DNA of 64,000 bases from Poriferisodalis sp965208895 (GCF_965208895.1 NZ_OZ242363.1:992001-1056000), one strand, 5' to 3'. Numbered from the stretch's first letter, positions 26,382 to 35,161 are shown. Notes: generated by a model from the letters alone, not told the origin. Program-made: numbers and translations.

Positions 26382-26971
26382 TGCGACATACGTGCGCTGG
26401 CCTGGCGCCACACCTTCACGAAGCGCATCACCGCAGTGATCGTCGAGAGCCCGAGCAGCACCCAGAGCAAGGGGATGAGCAACACTTCGAAGGCGACAGC
26501 GACGGCGAGCACCACCGTGCGCTCGGCACGTTCCATCAGACCGCCCTTGGCCTCGAAGCCCAACAGCTCGGCCTTAGCGCGCTCGTAGGAGATCACTGCG
26601 CTGACGCCGAGCACCGCCATCGGCAGCACGGCCCACTGGGCGCCGTGCTCGCCGGCCAGATACCAGGCAATGCCGCCCAGCAGCAAGCCGTCGGTGACCC
26701 GGTCGGCCGTCGAGTCGAAGAAGGCACCCCGGCTCGACGACGTCCCCCGAGCAGCGGCCACAGGCCCGTCGAACAGGTCAGCAAGCGCCGTCACGACCAG
26801 CAGCACGGTGCCGAGGCCGAGCCTGCCGGCGCCGATGGCAACCGCACTCGCGCCAGACATGACGAGTCCAAGACCGGTGAGCACGTCCGCGCTCAGGCCG
26901 ATGGCGGCGAGGCCACGCCCGATCGGCGCCGTGACGCTGTCGACACCCTTGCGGAACACGCCGTCGAACAT
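26378..26971 (-). CDS. pgsA: CDP-alcohol phosphatidyltransferase (PI-phosphate synthase type)
   Basis: 197 residues with several membrane helices. It would join a CDP-diacylglycerol to an alcohol, in this context inositol phosphate. The family motif is D-x2-D-G-x2-A-R-x8-G-x3-D-x3-D. Here D65, D68, G69, G82, D86 and D90 are present, but the residue in the R position is A73, with an arginine two places later (R75). It is followed by patA and pimA, the standard phosphatidylinositol mannoside gene order. The symbol follows mycobacterial usage. Confidence 0.82.
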   Translation of the reverse strand: MFDGVFRKGVDSVTAPIGRGLAAIGLSADVLTGLGLVMSGASAVAIGAGRLGLGTVLLVVTALADLFDGPVAAARGTSSSRGAFFDSTADRVTDGLLLGGIAWYLAGEHGAQWAVLPMAVLGVSAVISYERAKAELLGFEAKGGLMERAERTVVLAVAVAFEVLLIPLLWVLLGLSTITAVMRFVKVWRQASARMSQ

Positions 26972-26973
26972 CG

Positions 26974-27609
26974 TCAGCCCCCGTCGGCAGGCCCCGAGGT
27001 CGCTGGAGCGGCGTTGCTGGCGGACTCAGACTCGTGCGGCTCGTCGGCGTCGGGTGCGGGTGCCGTCTCGATCCAGGTCTCGGGGTTGTCTTCCACCCAT
27101 TTCTCCAGCACGGCGCCGCCCAAGGCGTCCACCAGCACCAACCCCCTGCGTTCAGGCGGATCTTCTGCGGAGTACACGAGCACCCGCCAGGTCGGGCGGC
27201 TCAGCCAGCCGCGCCAGCCGAGCTGCGCGCTGGCGTGCCCGGCAGTGAAGCCGACGTCGGCCACTGCGGCAACCAGAGCCTCGTTCTCATTGACCCCAAA
27301 TCGGCGTCCTGCGGCGAACTGGTACAAGCCGGCGAGGGCGAGCATCACGCCGCCCGTGACCACTCCGGTGTTGAGCAGGACCGCCTCGCTGTCCGCGGCG
27401 AGTGCCGCCGTGGCCGCCCAGACGCCTGCCGCAAAGAGGAGCGCGCCCGTGATCCTGCGCCGCGAGTTGTCGGGGAACTTGTACTCGCCGACGAAGCCGC
27501 GATCCAAGTCGTCGGGAAGCACGTCACGCACATCGTCGAGTTCGGCTGCCGTGGCGCCGGGCGCCTCCGCAGAATCGGCGCCGGCGGGGCGATCGGATGC
27601 CTCGGCCAT
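26974..27609 (-). CDS. Hypothetical protein with two membrane helices
   Basis: 211 residues from ATG 27609, ending two bases before pgsA. Acidic N-terminus (DDVRDVLPDDLDRGFVGEY), then two helices (ITGALLFAAGVWAATAALAA and LLNTGVVTGGVMLALAGLYQ, about 58-105). The C-terminal soluble domain has WRGWLSRPTWRVLVYSAEDP and GLVLVDALGGAVLEKW. I do not recognise the family. Its tight placement suggests a role with the phospholipid genes. Confidence 0.7.
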   Translation of the reverse strand: MAEASDRPAGADSAEAPGATAAELDDVRDVLPDDLDRGFVGEYKFPDNSRRRITGALLFAAGVWAATAALAADSEAVLLNTGVVTGGVMLALAGLYQFAAGRRFGVNENEALVAAVADVGFTAGHASAQLGWRGWLSRPTWRVLVYSAEDPPERRGLVLVDALGGAVLEKWVEDNPETWIETAPAPDADEPHESESASNAAPATSGPADGG

Positions 27610-27649
27610 CGGCGCCAACGCTACCGCCGCTCCCCCAGCCGACCGCCGG

Positions 27650-28768
27650 CTACAGCACGACGCCGAGCAGGGCTGCTGCGTCGCTGACCGGCGCGCCTTG
27701 TTCGACGGCTGCGTCGATGGCTGCGAGTGCGCCGGGGGTATCAAGATCGTCGTCGAGGCGCTCACGCACATGCGCCAGCGCACCGTCGCCGCGGCCCGCG
27801 GCGCGCCAGCGTTCCAGACGCCGGGCTGCGTCGGCGACCCGGCCCTCGGACCACTCCCAATCTGTCCGGTAGTGCGTGCCCAGCAACGCCAGCCGCACCG
27901 CCATGGGATCCCAGCGCTCACGCAGGTCAGCCACGAACGCCAGGTTGCCCGCCGACTTCGACATCTTGACGCCGCCGAGGCACACCATCGACGTGTGCAT
28001 CCAGTGGCGCACGAACGGTCGCCGCGTCACGGCCTGCGATTGCGCCTGCGAGCACTCGTGATGGGGGAACACCAGGTCGCTGCCCCCGCCGTGCACGTCG
28101 ATCGTCTCGCCGAGGTGCGCCAGTGCCAGCGCAGAGCACTCCACGTGCCATCCCGGTCGGCCCAGGCCCCACGCAGAGGACCATTCCGGCTCGCCGGGTG
28201 CCGAACGCTGCCAGAGCACGAAATCGAGCGGGTTGCGCTTGTTCGGGTCGTCGGGTCGTCCGCCATGGCTGCGCGCCAGCACCACCATCTCCGCGGCGTC
28301 GAGACCGCACAGCTCGCCGAAACTGGGCACCGTCGAGATGTCGAAGAACACGTCGTCGCCGCTGCGATATGCGTGCCCGCTGTCGAGCACTCTGCCGATC
28401 AGTCGCCGGATGTCGGATATGGCCGAGGTGGCGCGCGGCTCGGCGTCGGCAGGCAGCAGGCCGAGCGCTGCCATGTCGGCGTCGAACGCGGCCAGCGAAC
28501 CTGCCGCCAGATCCAGATAGTGCACGCCCATCGCTCGCGCCCGTGCCAGCAGGTCGTCGTCCACGTCGGTGATGTTGCGCACACAGCGGGTGCGACAGCC
28601 CAGGTCGCGCAGCCTGCGCTGGAGCACGTCGTAGGCCAGGAATGTGGCCGCATGGCCGACGTGGGTCGCGTCGTAGGGCGTGATCCCGCACACGTACATG
28701 CGCACCGTGCTTGCGGGGCTCGCGGCGAGCGGCACGACAGCCCGTTGCCGCGTCTCGTACAGCCTCAT
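27650..28768 (-). CDS. mshC: Cysteine:GlcN-inositol ligase of mycothiol synthesis
   Basis: 372 residues, related to cysteinyl-tRNA synthetase. HIGH-type motif YVCGITPYDATHVGHAATF and zinc/KMSKS parts GWHVECSALAL, FPHHECSQAQ and GGVKMSKSAGNL are present. ITPYDATHVGHA, as opposed to the CysRS form, and the short C-terminus without anticodon-binding domains identify MshC, which joins cysteine to GlcN-Ins using ATP. Mycothiol is the actinobacterial low-molecular thiol. The MDMPI-family gene at 50792 may use it. Confidence 0.92.
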   Translation of the reverse strand: MRLYETRQRAVVPLAASPASTVRMYVCGITPYDATHVGHAATFLAYDVLQRRLRDLGCRTRCVRNITDVDDDLLARARAMGVHYLDLAAGSLAAFDADMAALGLLPADAEPRATSAISDIRRLIGRVLDSGHAYRSGDDVFFDISTVPSFGELCGLDAAEMVVLARSHGGRPDDPNKRNPLDFVLWQRSAPGEPEWSSAWGLGRPGWHVECSALALAHLGETIDVHGGGSDLVFPHHECSQAQSQAVTRRPFVRHWMHTSMVCLGGVKMSKSAGNLAFVADLRERWDPMAVRLALLGTHYRTDWEWSEGRVADAARRLERWRAAGRGDGALAHVRERLDDDLDTPGALAAIDAAVEQGAPVSDAAALLGVVL

Positions 28769-28801
28769 CGCCCAGCGCCGCGGGCTCGGCTCATCGGGTG
28801 C

Positions 28802-29647
28802 TCAGTCGAGGACCGTCTCGGCATCGGGCTGAGCGGTCTCAGCGGTCACATCGGCCGTCTCATGGCCTTCAGGGCGGCTCGGACCGCCGCCCAGCACGCT
28901 GATCGGGACGTGATCCAGCCCGACGAGTCGGAGCGCGACACGGGTGCGGTAGCGGGTGTTGAGCTGCATCAGCACGGCGGTGAACGCTTCGATGGCGGTG
29001 GCATTGGACAGGTTGCCGCAGTCGAGCGCACGTGCGCCGGGCATGCGATCGACAATCTCCGCGATGTGCCAGGTGGCCTCGCGGTGGTCGCTGCAAATGA
29101 GAATGTCGCCGTGCACGGGCTCGTCGAGATTGCCGAGCTCGGTCGCCGGGACATGCTGCAGGGCAGCCGCCACCAAGGAATCGGGCAGGCTGGCCTGGAC
29201 CGACGCCGCCACCGAGCCCCGCGGCGGGATGAGCGGCACGAACTCGTCGTCGACGCGGGCCAGCGCGTTGGACATGGTCGCCACCACCTTGCCGCGCAGG
29301 TGCTCGGCCACACCCCTGGCGGTGATGGCTGCCGCGTCCCAAGGCGTTGCCATCACCACCGTGGGCTCTTGCGCGGCGAGGCTGTTGGCGCCGGGATGGA
29401 TGCACAGGTGGCGGTCGGGCCAGCGGTCCAAGATGTTGTCGACCACCTCCATCGAGCGGTACTTCGAACGCGAGCCCAGCGTCACCTCGCAGCCGATGTC
29501 GGCCAGCCGGGTCGCGAGTGCCGCGCCCGCCGGCCCGGTGCCGCCGATGATGCCGATGCGGGTGGGTTCGCCGCTGCTGGCGGGCTCGGCTGCTGCGACC
29601 CCGTCCGCGGTTCCGTTGGCGGTCGCGTCTGCTGGCACGGCAGCCAC
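28802..29647 (-). CDS. npdG: F420:NADPH oxidoreductase-like reductase
   Basis: 281 residues from GTG 29647. After a ~28-residue Ala-rich tail comes the dinucleotide-binding motif IGIIGGTGPAGAALATRLAD, then VTLGSRS, VVMATPW, GKVVATMSNALARVDD and ALDCGNLSNATAIEAFTAVL. These match NADPH-dependent F420 reductases, which move hydride between NADPH and coenzyme F420. The C-terminal acidic extension is unusual. It is adjacent to mshC but has a different function. Confidence 0.88.
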   Translation of the reverse strand: MAAVPADATANGTADGVAAAEPASSGEPTRIGIIGGTGPAGAALATRLADIGCEVTLGSRSKYRSMEVVDNILDRWPDRHLCIHPGANSLAAQEPTVVMATPWDAAAITARGVAEHLRGKVVATMSNALARVDDEFVPLIPPRGSVAASVQASLPDSLVAAALQHVPATELGNLDEPVHGDILICSDHREATWHIAEIVDRMPGARALDCGNLSNATAIEAFTAVLMQLNTRYRTRVALRLVGLDHVPISVLGGGPSRPEGHETADVTAETAQPDAETVLD

Positions 29648-29855
29648 GGTACGGGCGGGCGCGCTCTACGGCAATGGCGGGGCGCCATGCGCGAATGCCC
29701 GAGAGGCCGAACCCGGTGATCGGTGCGTCGGCGGGATCGGATGGACATGCGCGCAAACGCCCGGGGAGCCGAACCCGTGAACGGCACGGCGGTAGCGTCC
29801 GGCGGTGGGCGGCACCGCAGGCTGCCGTGGCGATGACGAGACCGGAGGCAAGAGC

Positions 29856-30635
29856 GTGGCGGGCAGCGGCATCGTGGAAGGCAAGAAATTCCTCATCACC
29901 GGCGTGCTGACCGATGCGTCGCTGGCCTTCAACGTGGCCCGCCTCGCACAAGAACACGGCGCCGAGGTGGTGCTGACCGGCGCCGGACGCGGCATCCGGC
30001 TCACTGAGCGAGCCGCCCGGCGGCTGCCCGACCCGCCCGACGTGCTGCCGTGCGATGTCACCGTGCCCGACGAGATCGAGGCGGTGCGCGCCGATCTGGA
30101 ACAACGGTGGGGTCGCCTCGACGGCCTGCTGCACGCCATCGGCTTCGCGCCTGCGAGCTGCTTGGGCGGCAACTTCCTGCACGCCCCCTGGGACGATGTC
30201 GCCACGGCGCTGAACATCTCCGCCTACAGCCTCGCTTCGCTGACATCGCCGATGGCGCCGCTGCTGGCCGAGGCCAAGGGCTCAGTGGTGGGGCTCACCT
30301 TCGATGCGAGCGTGGCGTGGCCCGTCTACGACTGGATGGGCGTCGCCAAGGCCGCGTTCGAATCGGCGGCTCGCTATCTGGCCAAGTCGCTGGGGCCCCA
30401 AGGCGTCCGGGTGAATCTGATCTCCGCGGGACCGATCCGCACTATGGCCGCCAAGTCGATTCCCGGCTTTGCCGAGTTCGAAGATGCTTGGACTGAGCGT
30501 GCTCCGCTGGGGTGGGACATCACCGACAGCGAGGCGGTGGCTCGCAGCACGCTTGCACTTCTGTCGGACTGGTTCTGCGGGACTACTGGTGAGATTGTGC
30601 ATGTGGATGGTGGGTATCACGCTATGGGTGCTTAG
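29856..30635 (+). CDS. fabI: Enoyl-[acyl-carrier-protein] reductase (NADH), InhA/FabI type
   Basis: 259 residues from GTG 29856, preceded by CCGGAGG at good spacing. It performs the last reduction in fatty-acid elongation. The FabI-type short-chain dehydrogenase pattern is present: FLITGVLTDASLAFNVARLA, CDVTVPDEI, LHAIGFAP, the catalytic Y-x6-K in YDWMGVAK, RVNLISAGPIRTMAAKSIPG and GEIVHVDGGYHAMG. It has no fatty-acid genes beside it here. The 5' region carries short G/C-rich direct repeats without clear meaning. Confidence 0.95.
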   Translation: MAGSGIVEGKKFLITGVLTDASLAFNVARLAQEHGAEVVLTGAGRGIRLTERAARRLPDPPDVLPCDVTVPDEIEAVRADLEQRWGRLDGLLHAIGFAPASCLGGNFLHAPWDDVATALNISAYSLASLTSPMAPLLAEAKGSVVGLTFDASVAWPVYDWMGVAKAAFESAARYLAKSLGPQGVRVNLISAGPIRTMAAKSIPGFAEFEDAWTERAPLGWDITDSEAVARSTLALLSDWFCGTTGEIVHVDGGYHAMGA

Positions 30636-30649
30636 CTTTTTGCGCCCGC

Positions 30650-30798
30650 TGGGGAGGCGGCATGAGCCTCTGCTCCCGCGATCCGGCAGCGAGAGATGCG
30701 TACCGCACCGCATTTCTCACCGACGTCATCGACGCATCTCGGTGCATCACCTCTGGAACCGGTCGCAACGTCGCAGAGTCTCCTGCCGCCTCCCCAGC
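30650..30798. repeat. 149-bp element with 22-bp terminal inverted repeats
   Basis: The outer arms 30650-30671 and 30777-30798 match at 20 of 22 positions, starting CTGGGGAGGCGGCA. Nested inside are GAGATGCGT and ACGCATCTC (9 bp) and further short pairs. It lies between the convergent ends of fabI and lysS and contains no gene. It may be a MITE-like element or a structured bidirectional terminator. Confidence 0.8.
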
Positions 30799-30847
30799 TC
30801 TGGCATCTGTGCCCTTACCGGTGGCGGCATGTGTGCTGAGCGGCTGG

Positions 30848-32413
30848 TTAGCGCAGGCGGTGGAGTGATTCTTCTCGTCCTATGAAGGCGAGGTAGCTGC
30901 CTGCTCTTGGACCGGTGTTGGCGCCGAAGAGCACCTTGTACAGGGCTTCGAATACGAGTGCTGCGTCGGTCTTTGGGTCGATGCCCACATCGCGAGCTGA
31001 TTCGAAGACGGCGTCCTGGATAGTTCGGGCTTCCCACGCGGACAGCTTGTCCAAGCGTTGTGCAAGCTGTTCGAGGAAGTCGCGTTGGCGGTCTTCCAGT
31101 GCGCTTCGCTGCTTCGCTGCCTCGGGTTGCGTCAGCATCTTGAGCTGGCCGGCTAGGTCCGGACGGCTGCGAATGAGCCCCTGCGCTGTGTTCGCCTTCA
31201 CAACGAGCCAGTTGGCTTCGGCTTCGGCCATGGCTACGCCGAGTGCCTCTACGTGGGCCGTCAGGTTGACGTGGGGTTGCTGGACGAGGCTGAGTACTGA
31301 GTCGAATGGTGGGCTGAAGTTGGGCGCCGGGGCCACGTTCGCCTCTGGGATTGCGCTCGAGATCGCGTAGAGCTGACTTTCGTTGGGGCGGGGGTCTTTG
31401 GCTGCTGCGGAGCGCCAGAGGCGTTCGTATTCGACGAATGCCTTGTTGAGGCTGGGGACGTCGAGGTCGAAGTTGATGGATCGGCGTGGCTGGGTTCGCA
31501 GGACTAGGTAGCGCAGGAGGTCGGGGGGGAGCAGTTCGGTGAGCTCTGATGCGGTCATGCCGATGCCCCGCGAAGAACTCATCTTGGCTCCGCCGAGCGT
31601 GAAGAACTCGTACGGCACCGGTATGGGCACCTGGCACTGCAGGACTTGACGGGCGAGCGCGGAGGAGACTTCGTGGGATCCGCTGGCGGCCATGTGGTCT
31701 TTGCCGGCGCCTTCGATCGAGACGCCGAAGAGCTTCCACTTGGCTGCCCACTCGAGCTTCCAAGGCAGCTTGCCGTTGCCGCCGAACGGGCTGATCCGAC
31801 CGCTGTGCCCGCAGCCCTCGGCCCAAGTCACCAGATCGGTTCGGCACTCGTACGCGACGGTCTTGCCGTCGTAGTCGGTGGCGTAGGTGGTGCCTATTCG
31901 GCCGCAGGCTTCGCAGATCGGCTGGAAGGGCAGCCAGTCTTCGGAACGCTCTGCGCCGCTGAGCTTGAGGTAGATCTCGCGGACTTTGGGGGCGGCTCGC
32001 AGAAAGGTGTCGATGATTCCGTCGAGCTGGCCGGACCGGTAGATGTCGCTCATTCGGTAGAAGTCGACCTCGACGCCGAGCTTGTCGAACGTCGCGGTGA
32101 ATTCGGTGAAGTACGCCTCGGCCATCGACGCGCCGTCAAGGCCTGGCGGGGGCGGGGCGCTCCACAACGGCTTGCCGAGGTGCTCCATGAAGTGCTCGCC
32201 GGTTCCGTGGGGGATCTCGTCGACCGCGTCCATGTCGTCGCAGCCGTACATGAAGATGGCGTCCAAACCCCGCTCGCGGGCCGCCCGGGCCACCGCATCG
32301 TGGATCAGCACGCCCCGCAGCGAGCCGACGTGGGCACGGCCGCTGGGCGTCTTGGAATCGTTGATCACGACTTGCCCAGCGCAGCCGTCGAGAGCCTTGT
32401 CAATCCAAGTCAT
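30848..32413 (-). CDS. lysS: Lysyl-tRNA synthetase, class I
   Basis: 521 residues from ATG 32413. Class I-type LysRS (archaeal/alphaproteobacterial/actinobacterial kind), not the common class II form. Seen: INDSKTPSGRAHVGSLRGVL (HIGH-like), MYGCDDMDAVDEIP, a Cys pair zinc site in ICEACGRIG and CGHSG, GKDHMAASGSHEV and the KMSSSRG motif (GGAKMSSSRGIGM). The C-terminal helical anticodon-binding domain is complete. Codons 1-12 are duplicated upstream, making a 26-codon leader ORF whose stop overlaps this ATG. Confidence 0.95.
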   Translation of the reverse strand: MTWIDKALDGCAGQVVINDSKTPSGRAHVGSLRGVLIHDAVARAARERGLDAIFMYGCDDMDAVDEIPHGTGEHFMEHLGKPLWSAPPPPGLDGASMAEAYFTEFTATFDKLGVEVDFYRMSDIYRSGQLDGIIDTFLRAAPKVREIYLKLSGAERSEDWLPFQPICEACGRIGTTYATDYDGKTVAYECRTDLVTWAEGCGHSGRISPFGGNGKLPWKLEWAAKWKLFGVSIEGAGKDHMAASGSHEVSSALARQVLQCQVPIPVPYEFFTLGGAKMSSSRGIGMTASELTELLPPDLLRYLVLRTQPRRSINFDLDVPSLNKAFVEYERLWRSAAAKDPRPNESQLYAISSAIPEANVAPAPNFSPPFDSVLSLVQQPHVNLTAHVEALGVAMAEAEANWLVVKANTAQGLIRSRPDLAGQLKMLTQPEAAKQRSALEDRQRDFLEQLAQRLDKLSAWEARTIQDAVFESARDVGIDPKTDAALVFEALYKVLFGANTGPRAGSYLAFIGREESLHRLR

Positions 32414-32490
32414 GACGCAGTGTGCAGCGGGCTGCTTCGGGTCTGGCGGCGAAACAGGCAGCCGTCGAGCGCTTTGTCGATCCAAGTCAT
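32410..32490 (-). CDS. Leader ORF made by duplication of the lysS start
   Basis: ATG 32490 opens 26 codons (MTWIDKALDGCLFRR...). Its first 11 residues are the same as those of LysRS, and its TGA overlaps the lysS ATG (ATGA). It comes from a 37-bp duplication (32381-32417 and 32458-32494; 33 of 37 identical, copies 77 bases apart). The downstream part has no similarity to LysRS. Translational coupling would make it a uORF controlling lysS. No proof that it is translated. Confidence 0.5.
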   Translation of the reverse strand: MTWIDKALDGCLFRRQTRSSPLHTAS

Positions 32491-32494
32491 GATG
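32458..32494. repeat. 37-bp imperfect copy of the lysS 5' end
   Basis: Second copy of 32381-32417, with four substitutions. The substitutions keep the encoded peptide, so it may have been under coding selection, or be a recent copy. Confidence 0.85.
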
Positions 32495-32551
32495 TGGGGC
32501 CTTCGGCCGCACGGGGCCTCGCAACGAGCGTCGAAGCCTAACCAGACGGGC

Positions 32552-33676
32552 CTATTCAGAACGGAGTGTGCCACTCCCGGGCCCGCCTGTCGCGGCAGTT
32601 TTCTCCTCGTCGGCGGCGTCCGGATCGCCGATCAAGCTGCGCAGCAGGTCGTCGAGCGCGACCACGCCGAGAGTGCGGCCCCCGGCGTCGGCGACGACAG
32701 CGAGGTGGATGCGCGTGCGCTGCATGCGGCGCAGTGCCTCGTCGAGCGCTACCTGAGGACCGAGTTGGAGCATCCGGCGCACGAGACCGCGACCGTGGCG
32801 CTGGCCCGCAGCGACGCGCCGGTCGGCCTCGGCCAGGTCCGCAGCGTCGCGCTGCGTCGACGCCGCCAAATCGCTGCTGTGGAGCATGCCCCGCACGTCG
32901 TCGGGACCTGCTCCGAGCACTATCAGGCGGGAGTGGCCCGTGCGGGCGAACTCCTGCTCGACCTCGGGAATCGAATCGTCCAACCGCACCGCCGCGACTT
33001 CGCCTGCTGGCGCCATGACGTCGCTCACCTGTGTCGCCCCGAAGCGCATGGCCCGCTCCAGCAGAGCCACGTCGGCGGATGCGATATGCCCCTCGGCCAA
33101 CGAGTCACGCGCCATGAGCGCCAACTCGGCTGGCGTCGCCACATCGGCCAGCTCCGACGTGGGCTCGACGCGCAGGATCCGGGTCATGCCGTTGGCCACC
33201 CACTGCAGCGCCGCGGCGATCGGGCGGGCGACGTAGAGGTACGCAGCCATCGGCCGAGCCAGCACGAGCAGCGTGCGCTCGGGCCCGATGAGCGCCAGGT
33301 TTTTTGGCACCATCTCGCCGAACACCATGTGCAGCACGGTCACGATTCCCAGCCCGATGCCGAAACCGATGGTGTGCAGCACCGCATCGGGGATCTCGAC
33401 GATTCCGGCCACTGCCCGCTCGATGAGCCTCGCGATGGCCGGCTCGGTGAGGCGGCCGACCGCGAGCGAGCACAGGGTGATGCCGAGCTGGGCGCCTCCG
33501 AGAGTGGTCAGCACGTCGGACTGCATGCGCTGGGCTACCAGGGCCGAGCGTTTGCCGGTCGCCGCGTGGCCGTCTACTGCGGCGCGCTTGGCGCCGATGA
33601 GGCCGAACTCGATCGCCACGAACGCGCCGTTGAACACGATCAGCACGAGACCCACCGCGATGGCCAGCGTGGTCAC
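32552..33676 (-). CDS. CNNM/HlyC-CorC family membrane protein (short form)
   Basis: 374 residues from GTG 33676, overlapping the upstream stop (GTGA). DUF21 membrane domain (TLAIAVGLVLIVFNGAFVAI, LGGAQLGITLCSLAVGRLTE, HMVFGEMVPKNLAL) followed by a CBS pair (MAPAGEVAAVRLDDSIPEVE, LAVVADAGGRTLGVVALDDL). It lacks the C-terminal CorC_HlyC domain present in its neighbour. Family members are implicated in Mg or Co transport. The pair is a typical actinobacterial tandem and may form a heteromer. Confidence 0.88.
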   Translation of the reverse strand: MTTLAIAVGLVLIVFNGAFVAIEFGLIGAKRAAVDGHAATGKRSALVAQRMQSDVLTTLGGAQLGITLCSLAVGRLTEPAIARLIERAVAGIVEIPDAVLHTIGFGIGLGIVTVLHMVFGEMVPKNLALIGPERTLLVLARPMAAYLYVARPIAAALQWVANGMTRILRVEPTSELADVATPAELALMARDSLAEGHIASADVALLERAMRFGATQVSDVMAPAGEVAAVRLDDSIPEVEQEFARTGHSRLIVLGAGPDDVRGMLHSSDLAASTQRDAADLAEADRRVAAGQRHGRGLVRRMLQLGPQVALDEALRRMQRTRIHLAVVADAGGRTLGVVALDDLLRSLIGDPDAADEEKTAATGGPGSGTLRSE

Positions 33677-35130
33677 TGGCCGCCTCCGTCGGGCGCCCCG
33701 TTCGCATCCGCGTCACGCGTGGGGGGTGTCTCGATGCTGACGCCGACTTCGGCAATGCGCAGCCCGTCAATCTCGGTGACGGCCAGTCGCCAACCGTTCC
33801 ACGAGATCAATGTGCCCGCAGCAGGGATCTCGCCGAGCTGCTCGAGCACGAATCCGGCCAGCGTCTCATAGGGGCCTTCGGGTGCGGCCAGACCGGTGGC
33901 CTCCTCCAGCTCGTCGAGCGTCGTTGTGCCCGCCAGCGTCACCGGCTGGCCGGGCCGCCGGGCGGTGAGCACGGCGGGCTCGTCGAACTCATCGGCGATG
34001 TCGCCCACGAGTTCCTCGGCGATGTCTTCGCGCGTCACGATCCCCGCAGTGCCGCCGTGCTCGTCCACCACCACGCACAAACGGCAGTCCGACGCCGCCA
34101 TGTCGGCGAGGACGCCGTCGAGCTTGCGGCTCTCGGCTACCGCCACGACCGGACGCATGATCGCCTCCACTCGCGTGACGTCCCGCTCGGTTGCATCGAT
34201 GCCGAACACGTCGCGCACTTCGGCAACGCCGAGCACGTCGTCGGAACTGGCGCCCAGAACCGGGAAGCGCGAGTGCCCGCTGGCGCGTGCCAGCTCGACC
34301 AGTTCGGGCAGAGTCGCCGCAGCGCCGATTGCTGACATCGCCGTGCGCGGCGTCAGTGCGTCGGCGGCGTCCTTGCGACCCAGGCGCAGCGTTCGCACCA
34401 GCAGATCGGCTTGGCCGTCGCTGAGCGTCCTGCGGCGAGACGAGCGCACCACGTACTCCAGCTCGTCGCGTGTTCGCACGATGCGCAGTTCCTCGGTGGG
34501 CTCGAGTCCGAGCCCGCGCACCGTGGCGTTGGCGATGCCGTTGAACGCCAGCGTGACCGGCGCAGCGATCGTGCCGTAGAGCCGCAGCACCGGTGCCAGC
34601 GACAGCGCGGTGCCCAGCGGGCGCGACACGGCCAGGTTCTTGGGGAGCAACTCGCCGAACACCATCTGGATGACCGCCGCCAGCGCGATCGCCACCACCG
34701 CGACCGCCCCGGCCGATGCCAACGTGGCGCCCCAGCCCCCCAGCAACCACTCGATGAGCCCGCCGATGGTGTCCTCGGCGATGATGCCGAGCACCAGCGA
34801 GGTCAGCGTGATGCCGAGTTGGGCGCCGGCGAGATGGAAATTGAGCCGCCGCAGCAGGGCTCTCACGCCGCGGGCCCGACGCTGCCCCTGGGCGGCCCGA
34901 ACGTCGACTTGGGAGGTGTCGACAGCGAGCAGGCAGAACTCGCCCGCCACGTACACGCCGTTCAAGACGATGAGCGCGACGACAATCCCAAGTCCTGCAA
35001 TGAGTCCCAGCGTCATGCCAGTGCCGAGCACCCCCGAGCGCCACCGTGCACGCTCTGAGAAGATGCGCGGATAGGTGAACCTTCCCGCTGTCGCACCAGT
35101 TGTTTCCCGCTCTTGTTCGCTGTCGCTCAC
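33673..35130 (-). CDS. CNNM/HlyC-CorC family membrane protein (full length)
   Basis: 485 residues from GTG 35130. The N-terminal ~20 residues (SDSEQERETTGATAGRFTYP) are encoded by the dispersed 93-bp element at 35069-35161 and are therefore not family sequence. Domains: DUF21 with LNGVYVAGEFCLLAVDTSQ, LAGAQLGITLTSLVLGI and QMVFGELLPKNLAVSRP; CBS pair; C-terminal CorC_HlyC (SWNGWRLAVTEIDGLRIAEV). An internal ATG (about residue 43, before TLGLIAGLGIV) could be the ancestral start. Likely divalent-cation handling. Confidence 0.88.
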   Translation of the reverse strand: MSDSEQERETTGATAGRFTYPRIFSERARWRSGVLGTGMTLGLIAGLGIVVALIVLNGVYVAGEFCLLAVDTSQVDVRAAQGQRRARGVRALLRRLNFHLAGAQLGITLTSLVLGIIAEDTIGGLIEWLLGGWGATLASAGAVAVVAIALAAVIQMVFGELLPKNLAVSRPLGTALSLAPVLRLYGTIAAPVTLAFNGIANATVRGLGLEPTEELRIVRTRDELEYVVRSSRRRTLSDGQADLLVRTLRLGRKDAADALTPRTAMSAIGAAATLPELVELARASGHSRFPVLGASSDDVLGVAEVRDVFGIDATERDVTRVEAIMRPVVAVAESRKLDGVLADMAASDCRLCVVVDEHGGTAGIVTREDIAEELVGDIADEFDEPAVLTARRPGQPVTLAGTTTLDELEEATGLAAPEGPYETLAGFVLEQLGEIPAAGTLISWNGWRLAVTEIDGLRIAEVGVSIETPPTRDADANGAPDGGGQ

Positions 35131-35161
35131 GGGCCGCTCGGGCCACGGCTTCGCCTATCGG
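35069..35161. repeat. Dispersed 93-bp element, copy A
   Basis: Ends are imperfect inverted repeats (GGATAGGTGAAC and CTTCGCCTATCGG). The reverse strand matches copies at 46071-46163 and 53867-53973. A further 13 bases, GCTCAGCCTCTTA, follow the end shared with copy B. It spans the start codon of the CNNM gene and lies upstream of the divergent ABC exporter genes. Confidence 0.9.

Noticed and set aside
27650..28768. Cysteinyl-tRNA synthetase
   Set aside because: Length, missing anticodon domain and the ITPYDATHVGHA form of the HIGH motif fit MshC instead.
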